A stretch of 64,000 bases of DNA, from NCBI RefSeq assembly GCF_003058325.1, contig NZ_CP028843.1, positions 4,705,001 through 4,769,000 on the forward strand. Direction: 5' to 3'. The stretch is from Methylobacterium currus. Lineage in GTDB: Bacteria; Pseudomonadota; Alphaproteobacteria; Rhizobiales; Beijerinckiaceae. Both the position numbers and the translations under genes were made by a program. The notes beneath the pieces are model-generated. The model was not told the DNA's origin and ran no database searches. It saw only the letters and a list, made by a program, of their open reading frames with translations. Below, piece after piece: positions 54,386-63,077 of the stretch (its first letter is position 1; each line of letters starts with the position of its first letter).

Positions 54386-55098
54386 TAGACGGGGTGCCTG
54401 TGAGGCTCGCGGGTATCGCCTTCGACGTGACCGACCGCAAGGAGGATGAAGCACATCGGGCGCTGCTCGCGAACGAGCTGAACCACCGTCTGAAGAACAC
54501 GTTGGCCACTGTTCAGGCCATCGTTGCCCAAACATTTCGCTCGAACCTGTCCCCCGATGAGACCCTCCACCTGATCCAGGGGCGAATTCAATCCCTTGCC
54601 GCAGCAAGCGACGTGCTGACGCGACAGAGCTGGAACAGTACGTCTCTGGCCGATGTGGCGACGACGGCTCTGGCTCCGTTCCGAACAGAGGGAGACTGCC
54701 GCATCAGGATCAAGGGACCGGAGGTCTTCCTGTCGTCGAGGCTTGCGCTGGCCTTTTCTATGGCTTTCCACGAACTCGCGACCAACGCCCACAAGTACGG
54801 GGCGCTGAGCAACGAGGTTGGCCATGTCCGCCTCGTCTGGAATATTATCGATGGGTCCCACCCCGAAACATTGCACCTGACCTGGCGGGAATTCGATGGC
54901 CCGCCAGTCTGTCCCCCAACGCGGCGGGGCTTCGGCTCGCGCTTGATCGAGCGGGCGCTGGCCGATGAGCTCGGCGGCCACGCCGAGATCGATTATCGGC
55001 CAGACGGCATCGTTTTCACAGCCGAGACGCGCCTGCCTGGCCGACACGGTCTTGACGACGATGCTCAGCGCTCACCGAATGTGGTCTCGCCGTGTTAG

Positions 55099-55675
55099 GC
55101 GGGGAGCAGGCGGACGTCGTCCGGCATGTCGGCTGCCTCGTCCCCGTCGTCCATGCGCATCATGACGACACAAGAGGTCCACCCGACTGTCGATTGGCGG
55201 AGGGCTTCGACGCCGATCCAGCCAGCAAGTCACTGGTGCTATTCGCAATTGGCGCCCAAGACAGCGTGCTGTTTCACAGCCTGGACCGTTCCATCGTTGG
55301 ACTGGCCGCCGGCGTCACCTCTGGGCGCGCGATATTGGCGTGGATGGTAGGCAGGGGCTGCTGAGCTGAACTCTCGCCGTCCAGCACAGCGCGAAGGTCA
55401 AGACATCCGGTTACATTCGTGGTGCCGGGCACTCTGAGTCGAGTGACACGATGGTGGTCAACTATCTGCGGCCGGCCTTAGACCTGGGCCTCGTCCGGCA
55501 GGCCCATCCCGACTGTGGGCGTTTGGAAGACGCCGGGGCGCGCGGGCACGCTCATGCCTCATGACGTCGCCGACCTGCATCAGCGCTAGCCCGCGGCAGA
55601 GCTGGGCTGACGAAGAAGTAACGCCTGCTCGTTCTGCTCACGATCGTCCTTTATGGCTTGATATAAGTGCGGTCT
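55099..55675. other. Intergenic stretch with decayed coding traces
   Basis: About 580 bases. A 37-codon frame at 55451-55564 (YLRPALDLGLVRQAHPD) resembles the winged-helix end of Fic/AlbA-type proteins but is isolated and cut off. No other gene is supported. Confidence 0.3.
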
Positions 55676-56041
55676 CTATTCTCCGAAGAATTTCCGCAGC
55701 TCATCAGGGGTCACTTTTCCATCCTTGTTCGTGTCGACGGCATTGAAAATACGCCTGTGAATGGCCGTCACTTCATCGAACGATAGGGCCCCATCTCCGT
55801 CCGTGTCGACGATGGCGAACATCATCCGCATTCTGAGGCCGCCATCCATCATGCCCCTGTTCATCCCGTGCATCATGTGGCCCATCATGCCCCGCCCCAT
55901 CATCCCTCCCGGATCGGTCTGTGCGCTATGATCCGGAGGATTCACGGGACCCGTTGATGTCTGCGCGCTTGCGTTGGACAGTGAGCCGACGGCGAGGAGA
56001 GCGGTGAGACCCGTCACCTTGACCAGTATTGCCAGCGTCAT
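55676..56041 (-). CDS. Exported Met-rich EF-hand protein
   Basis: A 121-residue protein. A signal peptide ends near NASA-Q27. A Met/His/Gly-rich segment (46-66; [19 protein letters not shown]) resembles copper- or metal-binding repeats. Two EF-hands follow: [12 protein letters not shown] (79-90) and [12 protein letters not shown] (103-114), each with Asp at 1, 3 and 5 and Glu at 12, so metal binding should be intact. GGGAGGG lies before the ATG. A perfect FNR/FixK-like box is 114-127 bases upstream. Ligand could be calcium; the Pro at EF-hand position 2 of lanmodulin is absent. Confidence 0.8.
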   Translation of the reverse strand: MTLAILVKVTGLTALLAVGSLSNASAQTSTGPVNPPDHSAQTDPGGMMGRGMMGHMMHGMNRGMMDGGLRMRMMFAIVDTDGDGALSFDEVTAIHRRIFNAVDTNKDGKVTPDELRKFFGE

Positions 56042-56562
56042 GGCGCCCTCCCGGGCTAGAGATGGATGCCCCTCATCACGAGCAAGCTGGTCTGCGATGA
56101 GGTCGGCTGCTCGCGCCGCCGAGATTAGACTTAACAGGCGCAGGTGATCGCACCTTGATTTTGATCAAACGTTCAGGGCCTTTGGTCCGAGGCTGACGCG
56201 GGCATCCGACCCACTGCTGGTCTAGCCGAACGTGATGCCGGTCGTTCAGCATCATGTACGAGTTGCAGTTGGCTGCTTAGACCAAACATACGCCGTCCTG
56301 CAGGATGAACCGCAGCGATGAAGCACTGTGTAAAAAGATCCTGAAGGTCATAAAATTAAGGTCATTATGTCGTTAGCGCGGGCGGAGTTTTCGGTCCCTA
56401 TAGGCTACTCGGATGATCCATCAGTCAAACTCGGACCGGATACTCGTGGTACCTGCTTTGGGTCACTTCGAGGCCTTCACGTGGGTCGCATCGAATGTCC
56501 GCTACACTTCCTCGTTCGCTCCGAAGCTGACCGGCAGTTTTCGGCTAGTGTCGCTCGTTCTA
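56042..56562. other. Intergenic region left of the IS5-type element
   Basis: About 520 bases. Apart from the FNR/FixK box nothing is recognised. Composition is AT-richer around 56280-56400. Confidence 0.4.
56155..56168 (-). promoter_or_regulatory. Perfect FNR/FixK box upstream of EF-hand gene
   Basis: TTGATTTTGATCAA matches TTGAT-N4-ATCAA at all ten arm positions. It is placed 114-127 bases ahead of the EF-hand start codon, so it can serve that gene if its transcript starts about 75 bases upstream of the ATG. Low-oxygen control is inferred. Confidence 0.6.
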
Positions 56563-57404
56563 GGGCCTGTCGTCACTTGATCCAGAGGAGCGTAGCGGCG
56601 AGGCAGAGGACGCCCATGAAGCTGACGGCAGTCTTCTCGTAGCGTGTGGCAACGGCCCGCCATTCCTTGAGGCGCGCCCACAGTCGCTCGACGATGTTGC
56701 GATTGGTGTAGATCCAGTCAGGACAGGCGAGCGGGGCCTCGTTGCTCTTGGTCGGGATCGCGGGCCGGGCCCCGGCGGTCCAGATCGCCTCGCGAAAGCC
56801 GTGGCTGGAGAAGCCACGGTCGGCCACCACCCACTTCGGCACCCCGGGCAGTTGATCGAGCAGCGGAAGGGCGTGGGGCAGTTCATGCGCCTGACCGGGC
56901 GCGAGGCGGAAACCGACGGGGCGGCCCCGTCCATCGGCGATCACGCAGGCCTTGGTGCCATAGCCGCCACGCGAGCGGCCAAGAGCTTCACGATGGTCTC
57001 GCTCGGCTCCAGATCCCCCCTTTTGGCCGCGCCCGCCGCCTTCTGGTGGGCTCGAATGTTCGTGCCGTCGAGAAACACCATGCCCAGCGCGACGCCGCGG
57101 CTCTGCACGAGGTCGAGCAGCCGCTCCCAGACGCCGGCGCGCGCCCAGCGGATGAAGATCTGGGCGGCCTGCCACCAGGGACCCAACTCGGCTGGAATGG
57201 CCCTCCAAGAGGCGCCGTTGTGATGCCGCCAGAGGATGGCTGAGATCGTGCGGCGCAGCTCTTGGGGCGGCGTCTTGCCTTTGGGCCGGCAGGCTTCCAC
57301 CAGCGGTTCCAGTTCGGCCCACTGAGCGTCCGTCAGCATCGTGTCTCCTCGCTCAAAGCGGGGAAACGCTCATCCTCGCAGAGAGTTCAAGCGACAACAG
57401 GCCC
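56563..57404 (-). mobile_element. IS5-family (IS427 group) insertion sequence, 842 bp
   Basis: The ends GGGCCTGTCGTCACTTGA (left) and GGGCCTGTTGTCGCTTGA (right, complement) are inverted repeats with two mismatches. TA occurs directly outside both ends within CTAG, the target preferred by this group. Length fits IS427-type elements of about 850 bp. Confidence 0.88.
56573..57339 (-). CDS. IS5-family transposase (two frames, -1 frameshift)
   Basis: The first frame (57339 to 56941) has MLTDAQWAELEPLVEACRP, RRTISAILWRHHNGASWRAIP and VFLDGTNIRAHQKAAGAAK with the first catalytic Asp. The second frame (to 56573) has SRGGYGTKACVIADGRGRPVGF, WVVADRGFSSHGFR with the second Asp, and NRNIVERLWARLKEWRAVATRYEK with the Glu. 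The frames meet at AAAAGGGGGG (complement of 57015-57024), a typical slippery run for this group. Both catalytic halves look intact. Confidence 0.85.
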
Positions 57405-57477
57405 TAGGCCGATCAGATTGCCGGTAAGCGCACCTTCCGTGAGCCCGGGAAGGGTCGCAAACAGCCCCTCACATGGT

Positions 57478-58741
57478 CAGGGCAATCGGGTGAAGGGTCA
57501 TGGTGCGACGAGCCTGACGAGGTAGTCGTCGTCCCAGCCTGCGGTTTTGAGGGCGAGGCGCATGGAATCCTTGCCCTTTTTGCGGGCTGCGACGTTCACC
57601 GCGATGTGGCGGACCGTCAGCATGTTCTCGGGGGCATGAGCAGTACGGATGCGAGACTGATCGTCGTGGAAGGTGACGTCGAGGATCCAATGCAGGCCGT
57701 TCTCGATCGCCCAATGCTGCCGGACGGCAGGCCCGAGGCGGTCGGCGCCGAGCGGTGACGAGGTCAGATAGCAGCGCGTCTCACGCTCGATCCTGTTTAC
57801 CGGGTCACGGGTGCTCAAGTCACGGGTGCTGTCGACGACGATGAGGCTCTTCAACCCCGGCCAGGCGTGGCGCGCCTGGAGCCAGGCGACCTGATGGATG
57901 ACAGTCACGCGCCGGGTCTCGATCCGCCCGTGATCGCCCTCGACGGTCTCGTGCGTGCTGACGGTGCAATCGGCAAAGTCCCGAGCTTTCTGTTCCTCGA
58001 CGAAGAGCGTGACGTCCTCGTGCAGCGTGCCCTGGTTGCCCTTGAGCGCCAGGACATAGTCGGCCTTCTTGTCGAGGATCTTGTGGGCGATGGCACGCTG
58101 GCAGCCCATCGCATCGATGGTGACGATCGCCCCCTCGATCGACAGGAGGTCGAGCAGGGCCGGGATTACCGCGATCTCGTTGGACTTTCCGCTCACCTTG
58201 GTCTGGGCCAGCACCAACCGCTGGCGTGCGGCGAAGGCGGAGACGACGTGAAGGGCATCTCGCGCACCGGCCCGGCCCGAGCGCCGCGAGGTCTTGCCGT
58301 CGATCGCGATCACGTCGAGCGGCGTTTGCGTCAGCGTCGCGGCCCAGGCCGCAAAGCAGCGTCGAAATGCGACGGGATCGAGCGCCGCGAAGATGTCACC
58401 GAGATGATCGTGGCTCGGCGTGCCGTTCCGGAACGGCAGAAATCGGCGCAGAAGGTCGAGTTTCGTGTGACCGAACCGGGCGATATCGGTGAAGCCTTCA
58501 GCCCCCGCCAGGATGGCCAGCAACGCCAGCAGCAGAACCTCGTCCAGGCGATAGGCGACTTTGCCGGGCTGGCGCGGATCGGGCAGGTCCGCGAAATGAT
58601 CGAGAAACACCGTCGCCTCGAACACCGCCGCTACCGGCTCGCTCGCCTCGTCCATCGCCCGCCTCCTAAACCACGTCGTGGCGGACGACCGATTCAGAGC
58701 TTCCGGTCCTTGTCACCTCCCGCATTCACCCGATTGCCCTG
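57478..58741 (-). mobile_element. ISAs1-family insertion sequence, 1264 bp
   Basis: Perfect 17-base inverted repeats CAGGGCAATCGGGTGAA lie at 57478-57494 and, inverted, at 58725-58741. They enclose one full transposase gene. I see no clear 8-10 base target duplication in the flanks, so one side may have been rearranged. It stands 73 bases from the IS5-type element. Confidence 0.9.
57498..58655 (-). CDS. ISAs1-family transposase
   Basis: A 385-residue DDE transposase with the H_repeat/DDE_Tnp_1-associated N-terminus: FADLPDPRQPGKVAYRLDEVLLLALLAILAGAEGFTDIARFG. The catalytic segments are VIAIDGKTSRRSG (Asp), IVTIDAMGCQRAIAHKI (Asp) and RQHWAIENGLHWILDVTFHDD (Glu). YVLALKGNQGTLHEDV is the family signature. 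The frame is intact and the length is normal, so the element may be mobile. Confidence 0.92.
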   Translation of the reverse strand: MDEASEPVAAVFEATVFLDHFADLPDPRQPGKVAYRLDEVLLLALLAILAGAEGFTDIARFGHTKLDLLRRFLPFRNGTPSHDHLGDIFAALDPVAFRRCFAAWAATLTQTPLDVIAIDGKTSRRSGRAGARDALHVVSAFAARQRLVLAQTKVSGKSNEIAVIPALLDLLSIEGAIVTIDAMGCQRAIAHKILDKKADYVLALKGNQGTLHEDVTLFVEEQKARDFADCTVSTHETVEGDHGRIETRRVTVIHQVAWLQARHAWPGLKSLIVVDSTRDLSTRDPVNRIERETRCYLTSSPLGADRLGPAVRQHWAIENGLHWILDVTFHDDQSRIRTAHAPENMLTVRHIAVNVAARKKGKDSMRLALKTAGWDDDYLVRLVAP

Positions 58742-58794
58742 TGGTTCATGGCGATCTTCCTATGAAAGCCGGTAAGCCGGGGGTATGAAGGGGG

Positions 58795-59370
58795 TCAGGC
58801 CGCGATACGCTTGCCGCAGGTGGGGCACACGGACGGCGCGGTGGCTCCGTCCGGGGCGGTCTGGAAGCCGAGGGCCGCGGCGCGCACTTCCTCGACCCGC
58901 CGGCCCCAGCCGCGGCCGAAGCGCGGCCAGGTCGAGAGCGCCCGCAGGAACGTCAGCCGCCCGTCGCACACGGCGTCGATCAGCCCCGGCCCGTCCCGTC
59001 CCTCGAGCGCCGCCAGCGTCACCGGGCCGAGCCGCCCGTCATCGGCGAGCCCGAGCGCCCGTTGCAGCCCGATCACGGCCCGCTTCGGCCCGCTGTTCAC
59101 CGCGAAGTCGAACAGCGCGTAGTCGAGCCCCGCCGGCAGCGCATCGCCCTGGATCGCATCCCAGAACCGGCGACGGTAGAGCGGCGCCACGCTCGCCGGC
59201 GTCAGCGCCCGTACCTCCGCCCGCGTCGCCGGCCGGCCGAGCCACAGGCTCAACGTGCCGATCGTCACCCCGAGGTTGGTGGCGCCGCCCGGGTCGGCCG
59301 GGTCGTCAGACCACCCGCCCTCATGCGTCAGGACGAGCGAAAGCGCCCGCTCGAACGTGGTCGCGGCCAT
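58795..59370 (-). CDS. Phage endolysin, glycoside hydrolase 108 family
   Basis: A 191-residue N-acetylmuramidase of the GH108 (ZliS/secretion-activator) family. The catalytic Glu is E17 in LTHEGGWSDDPADPGGATNLGVT. FDFAVNSGPKRAVIGLQRALG with the following segment is the PG_binding_3 domain. A C-terminal CPTCGKRIAA adds a CxxC pair. It is the last gene of the leftward prophage operon and should lyse the cell wall at the end of the cycle. No signal peptide is seen, so a holin would be needed; none is certain. Confidence 0.87.
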   Translation of the reverse strand: MAATTFERALSLVLTHEGGWSDDPADPGGATNLGVTIGTLSLWLGRPATRAEVRALTPASVAPLYRRRFWDAIQGDALPAGLDYALFDFAVNSGPKRAVIGLQRALGLADDGRLGPVTLAALEGRDGPGLIDAVCDGRLTFLRALSTWPRFGRGWGRRVEEVRAAALGFQTAPDGATAPSVCPTCGKRIAA

Positions 59371-59468
59371 GGGTCTCTCCGGATTGTGCAGGGTGGTGCG
59401 GCGGCGCCGGCCGGTCGGCCCGGGCGCGGGTCAGGCCGAAGTCGGCTTTTGTCTGCAGAGGGCGGCCG

Positions 59469-60089
59469 TCACAGGGCGGCCGCCTGGCGCCACAGCGCGT
59501 CCAGCGCCGCCGCGCCGTAGCCGAGCGCGGCGCCGAGCCGCGCCACCATCGGGTGCTCGCGCTCGAACGTCGTCGCGCCCGAGAGCAGCATCCGGGCGGC
59601 GAAGCGCTCCGCCTCCGGCAGGCCCGCCACCGCCGCCTCGATCCGCGCCGGAAGCCGGCCGGTCATTACCGCCGCCAGTGCCTCGTCGGGCGTGATCGCC
59701 CCGGCCTGCGCCAGGGCCTGGAAGAACTGCCGGTCGGAGACGACAAGGGGGTCGGAGACGACCAGGGGCGGGGCCGGAACGGCCCGGCCCTGGAGCGCCG
59801 CCAGCTCGGCCGCCAGGGCGTCGCGCTCCTGACGGGCCGCCGCTGCCTCGGCCAGGGCCGCGTCCCGCCCCGCGAGCGCTGCCGCGTCGATCCCCGTCAG
59901 CACCGTCGACAGCGGGAAGCCCGCGGCTTCAGCCTGAGCTGGGGTCAGCGCTCCACTGGAAACAAACTGGGGCTCGCTCGCCCCCGGCGGCGTCACGGAC
60001 TGGCCGAGCACCACGTGCCAGGCCGGCGCCTCGGCTGACCCCGCCGGACGTCCGCGATACAGGAACTCGTACAGATAGGGATCGCTCAT
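59469..60089 (-). CDS. Phage hypothetical protein, tail-associated by position
   Basis: A 206-residue protein. The N-terminus is MSDPYLYEFLYRGRPAGSAEAPAWHVV. The middle is Ala/Glu/Arg-rich and probably helical (AAARQERDALAAELAALQGR). The C-terminus has a helical bundle (FFQALAQAGAITPDEALAAVMTGRLPARIEAAVAGLP). The last part resembles short 'tail fibre adjacent' proteins that carry a helical DUF. The ATG at 60089 has GAGGG before it and a 7-base gap from the fibre gene. Function unknown. Confidence 0.6.
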   Translation of the reverse strand: MSDPYLYEFLYRGRPAGSAEAPAWHVVLGQSVTPPGASEPQFVSSGALTPAQAEAAGFPLSTVLTGIDAAALAGRDAALAEAAAARQERDALAAELAALQGRAVPAPPLVVSDPLVVSDRQFFQALAQAGAITPDEALAAVMTGRLPARIEAAVAGLPEAERFAARMLLSGATTFEREHPMVARLGAALGYGAAALDALWRQAAAL

Positions 60090-60096
60090 CGCACCC

Positions 60097-61689
60097 TCAT
60101 GCCGCCACAGGGGTTTCATCGGAGAGGCGCCGCCAGGCGCCGTTGGAGTAGCAGGCGAGCACGCCCGTGCCGGCACCCGCAGCCTCGCCGACCTTCCGAC
60201 CGTTGGAGACGTACAGCATCGTGCCTGCGGTGCCGGCCGGCAGGGTGGCCACCGTGTAGACGCCGAGGGACAGCGGGCCGCTCACGGCCACAGAGCCGGC
60301 GACCGCCAGTGACGCCAGTCCCATTCTGCCCGTCGCCCGGCTGACGACGATCGGGCTGTCGAGGTAAGCGCCGGCATCCGAGTAGCGGGCCAGGAACAGA
60401 TCCGATCCGGCGTTGCCGCCCGTCTCGGCCGTATTCGTCGCGAGGAGCGCCCAGCGCAGGCTTGCCCCCGTCCACCACGCGAGCGTGCGCTGCGTGCCGG
60501 CAGAACCTGCGATCGCCACGCCGGAGAAGGTCGCGGACCCTCCGTTCAGTGCGCCGCCGAACGTCGCCGCTCCTGCGCTGTCGAACCGCAGCGCCTCGAC
60601 CGTGTTTCCGGCGCCGTTGAGAACGGACAGCCTCATGCCGCCGCCGATGCCTTGCGTCAGGTAGCCGGCGATCTCGCCGCCGTAGTTCGGGCCCTTCTCG
60701 ATGCGGAGTGTCGTGTACGAGGTGCCCGATGCCGCCGCCGGGCTCAGCAGCCGGGCTATCTGGACCGTGTCGGCGCTGGAGGACGAGGACAGGATCACGC
60801 CGGCCAGGGTCGGGCTGTTGCCCGTCCCGAGCCCCAAGGCGGTCGCGCCCTGCGCCGCCGTACCGGTGAGGACGCTGCGGCCGGTCGCGCTGGCGTCGGT
60901 GATGTCGGCGGCGGCCGGGCCGGTCACCGGCTTGCCGGAGACGCGGACGTAGTCCCGCACCGTCCAGGTGCCGGCGGCGTCGGAGGTCGCGAGCGCGGTA
61001 TCACCGGCGGCGGTGACGAGGGTCGCGCCCCCCGGCAGGATCAGGCTGGCGGGGTTGTGGGTGAGCGTCGCGGCGCCGGTGAAGCGCAGGAGCCGCACCC
61101 GGTTCGGGCTGGTGCCGAAGCTGGTGACGGTGCCGGCGCCGGTGAGCGCCACCTTGAGGGCGGGCAGCGCCCCGAGGTCGACCGTGGCGGCGACTGCCAT
61201 GGTGGCCTCAGCCGCCGTGAGGTCGAGGCCGCCGGTGGCGCGGTCGACCCGCAGGGCCTCGCGCCAGGCGCTCCCGTCGGCCGAGACCTTCACCCGCAGG
61301 TCATCGTCGCCGGTCAGGCCCAGCTCCGCCCGGCCGGAATAGCCGGACTGGAACAGCAGCGACAGGGTGTTGTCGGAGGCCTCCTTGTTGAGGGTGTACC
61401 GGAGGTCCCCGGTCCCGCCTTCGCCCGCCGTCAGGGCGGTCCAGAGCACCGTGTTGAGCTTGGCGGCGAAGGGGTTCTGCGCGTCGGCGGTGGTGCCGAG
61501 GCCGAGGAGGGTCACGGGCTGGAGCGTCTTGAGGTCCGCCGCGGTCACGGTGGGGAAGCCGCCCGGGGTGGTGCCGTCATGCACGACGAGGCGGTTGTTG
61601 GTCGTGTCGACCGCGACCTCGCCGGGGCGGCCGGTGAAAGTGCGCAGGAACGCCCACGCCTCGCGCAGGAACTGCAGACGGATGCTCAT
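60097..61689 (-). CDS. Phage tail fibre-like protein
   Basis: A 530-residue protein. The N-terminus RTFTGRPGEVAVDTTNNRLVVHDGTTPGGFPTV resembles the tropism-determinant/tail-fibre N-terminal module that docks fibres to the baseplate. A long Gly/Ala/Thr/Ser-rich region with repeated beta segments follows (ALRFDSAGAATFGGALNGG, MGLASLAVAGSVAVSGPLSLG), and a short C-terminal domain VYTVATLPAGTAGTMLYVSNGRKVG closes it. These are typical of fibre shafts and heads. Start overlaps the upstream stop as ATGA. Receptor is unknown. Confidence 0.72.
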   Translation of the reverse strand: MSIRLQFLREAWAFLRTFTGRPGEVAVDTTNNRLVVHDGTTPGGFPTVTAADLKTLQPVTLLGLGTTADAQNPFAAKLNTVLWTALTAGEGGTGDLRYTLNKEASDNTLSLLFQSGYSGRAELGLTGDDDLRVKVSADGSAWREALRVDRATGGLDLTAAEATMAVAATVDLGALPALKVALTGAGTVTSFGTSPNRVRLLRFTGAATLTHNPASLILPGGATLVTAAGDTALATSDAAGTWTVRDYVRVSGKPVTGPAAADITDASATGRSVLTGTAAQGATALGLGTGNSPTLAGVILSSSSSADTVQIARLLSPAAASGTSYTTLRIEKGPNYGGEIAGYLTQGIGGGMRLSVLNGAGNTVEALRFDSAGAATFGGALNGGSATFSGVAIAGSAGTQRTLAWWTGASLRWALLATNTAETGGNAGSDLFLARYSDAGAYLDSPIVVSRATGRMGLASLAVAGSVAVSGPLSLGVYTVATLPAGTAGTMLYVSNGRKVGEAAGAGTGVLACYSNGAWRRLSDETPVAA

Positions 61690-62153
61690 GAGGAGGCGAG
61701 CCCGAGATCGATGACGGTCGGATAGGGATCGGAGGCGAGGCCGAAATCGTCGGCTTGTGCTGCGACCTGCGAGGCGAGGCCGAGATCGACCGGGTTTCCG
61801 GCCGCCAGGGCCTCGGACACCGGACCCATCCGGCCCGAGCCGACGGGCGTGTAGGGGTAGGCCACGCAGGTGGCGAGGTCCTGGACCGCCCCGCCGAACA
61901 CGTTGAACGACTGCAACTTGAGGCTGAGCGGCACACCCACGTAAGGAGCCGGCAGGGCGTAGCGGAACACGGCCTCGTCGAGCCGGGTGAAGGGCGCACC
62001 GGCGGCGTGGGTTGCGGGTACGGAGCCGTACAGCCCGCGCATCAGGGTGGTGAGCCGTGCGACCCGCGCGAGCGCGGCCTTCACGTTCTCGCCGAGCCGG
62101 ACCGGCCCGGCGATCAGCTCGACGAGCTGGCGCGCCTCTGCCTGAGCAGTCAT
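61686..62153 (-). CDS. Phage hypothetical protein, 155 aa
   Basis: A 155-residue protein (EARQLVELIAGPVRLGENVKAALARVARLTTLMRGLYGS and LKLQSFNVFGGAVQDLATCVAYPY). It overlaps both neighbours by ATGA, so it is translated with them. The family is not recognised; its place directly before the fibre gene suggests a tail or fibre-attachment role. Confidence 0.6.
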   Translation of the reverse strand: MTAQAEARQLVELIAGPVRLGENVKAALARVARLTTLMRGLYGSVPATHAAGAPFTRLDEAVFRYALPAPYVGVPLSLKLQSFNVFGGAVQDLATCVAYPYTPVGSGRMGPVSEALAAGNPVDLGLASQVAAQADDFGLASDPYPTVIDLGLASS

Positions 62154-62677
62154 GCTACCTTCGTGACGCTCGGGACGGTCTCCCGAGAGCTTGGGTGAGA
62201 ATCCCGACACCTTGGGCTGCTCCTGTGGTCCTCTGCACTCGCCGGGGAGAGCGCAGAGGCGTGAGCAGCAGGGCCGGAGGACTTGCGGTGTCCCGGACGC
62301 ATGGAGTCGAGGACGCGCGACCAGGGCTTGGGCGGCTGGACGGTCGCGTGGGAAGGAGCGCCGGCGGCGGCCCTGACAGGCCGACGTCCGGCAGCGCTTT
62401 CCAGTGTCACCGTCTCGCCGCGCTCCAGCGCGGCGAGGGTTTCGAGCAGAGCAGGCTGGGCCGCACAGCGGAGGACGAAGGCGTGGGCATCCGCCAGGAC
62501 CTGGGCCTGCTTGGCATGGTGCTGCACCGCCTCGTCGAGGCCCATGCATGGCGTGCCCGCCGGCAGGCCGACCTGCATCCGCGCCGCCAGGATCTCGGTG
62601 CCGCGAGCGACCACGCCGGCATGGGCGGCCGCCGCGCGGAGCCGGGCGGCGAGCGAGGACAGGCCGCCGTCGCTCAT
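62150..62677 (-). CDS. Phage hypothetical protein, 175 aa
   Basis: A 175-residue protein. The first 100 residues are Ala-rich and helical (LAARLRAAAAHAGVVARGTEILAARM, AVQHHAKQAQVLADAHAFVLRC). The C-terminal 70 residues are Pro/Ser-rich and of poor complexity. It overlaps neighbours by ATGA at both ends. Function unknown. Confidence 0.5.
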   Translation of the reverse strand: MSDGGLSSLAARLRAAAAHAGVVARGTEILAARMQVGLPAGTPCMGLDEAVQHHAKQAQVLADAHAFVLRCAAQPALLETLAALERGETVTLESAAGRRPVRAAAGAPSHATVQPPKPWSRVLDSMRPGHRKSSGPAAHASALSPASAEDHRSSPRCRDSHPSSRETVPSVTKVA

Positions 62678-62778
62678 CGCGCCACCCGCAGGAGCGTCAC
62701 CCACCCGTCGGCCAGGCAGACCTCGCAGCGGCCGTCGGCGCGGAGGCGGTAGCGGATCTTGCGACGGGACGTCCTCAT
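62674..62778 (-). CDS. Tiny phage protein, 34 aa, with CxxC
   Basis: A 34-residue frame, MRTSRRKIRYRLRADGRCE then VCLADGWVTLLRVAR. GGAGG stands seven bases ahead of the ATG, and ATGA overlaps occur at both ends. The CEVC pair and basic N-terminus could bind zinc or nucleic acid. Support comes from the operon geometry, not from homology. Confidence 0.5.
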   Translation of the reverse strand: MRTSRRKIRYRLRADGRCEVCLADGWVTLLRVAR

Positions 62779-63077
62779 GGCTGCCTCCGGTTGGGTTGAG
62801 GGTGCGCCCGGCCGGGCGGATGGGGGCGCAAGGGTCCGGCCGGGCGTGATCCGGGATCGGCACCGCGCGGATGCCGGACCCGGAACACGGGGAGAGGACC
62901 GGCTTCAGCCGGCCTCAGATCTCGCGTGAGGAGGCGGCTGCGAGGCGCGCTTCGACCAGCAGCGGCCGTGCCGACGCCCCAGGCGAGCAGGCATAGGAGA
63001 ACGGCGGCGAGGCGCCGGTCGCGCAGGACGGCCCGGAGGACCGGACGCGACGGCGCCGTGACGCGGCGGGGCGTCAT
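62775..63077 (-). CDS. Small phage membrane protein, 100 aa
   Basis: A 100-residue frame with one hydrophobic helix (RLAAVLLCLLAWGVGTAAAG) after a basic start. The rest is Arg/Pro-rich and might be non-coding in character. ATGA overlaps join it to both neighbours. A holin- or spanin-like role is possible from position but unsupported. Confidence 0.4.
   Translation of the reverse strand: MTPRRVTAPSRPVLRAVLRDRRLAAVLLCLLAWGVGTAAAGRSAPRSRLLTRDLRPAEAGPLPVFRVRHPRGADPGSRPAGPLRPHPPGRAHPQPNRRQP

Larger units (their letters stand above)
52864..55098 (+). pseudogene. PAS/HWE sensor histidine kinase interrupted by an IS630-type element
   Basis: The 5' part (52864-53343) encodes a linker and a PAS domain (RFVLQAGRLGSWSLDLRD, DIEYRIVTPAGELRWLKIRG). 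The 3' part (54388-55098) continues with the PAS end (GVPVRLAGIAFDVTDRKEDE), an HWE kinase helix (LLANELNHRLKNTLATVQAIV), the N box (HELATNAHKYGAL), the W-R-E motif (LTWREFDGP) and GFGSRLIERAL. Removing the element and one TA copy restores a 396-codon frame reading YDL-DGVPVRL without any other change. So the insertion is the only lesion and is probably recent. The start at 52864 fits PAS spacing. Confidence 0.88.

Noticed and set aside
55676..56041. EF-hand protein as a lanmodulin
   Set aside because: Lanmodulin has several EF-hands with Pro at position 2; this protein has two ordinary EF-hands and a Met-rich segment instead.
57867..58775. 302-codon plus-strand frame inside the ISAs1 element
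   Set aside because: It is antisense to the intact transposase and has no recognisable domain.
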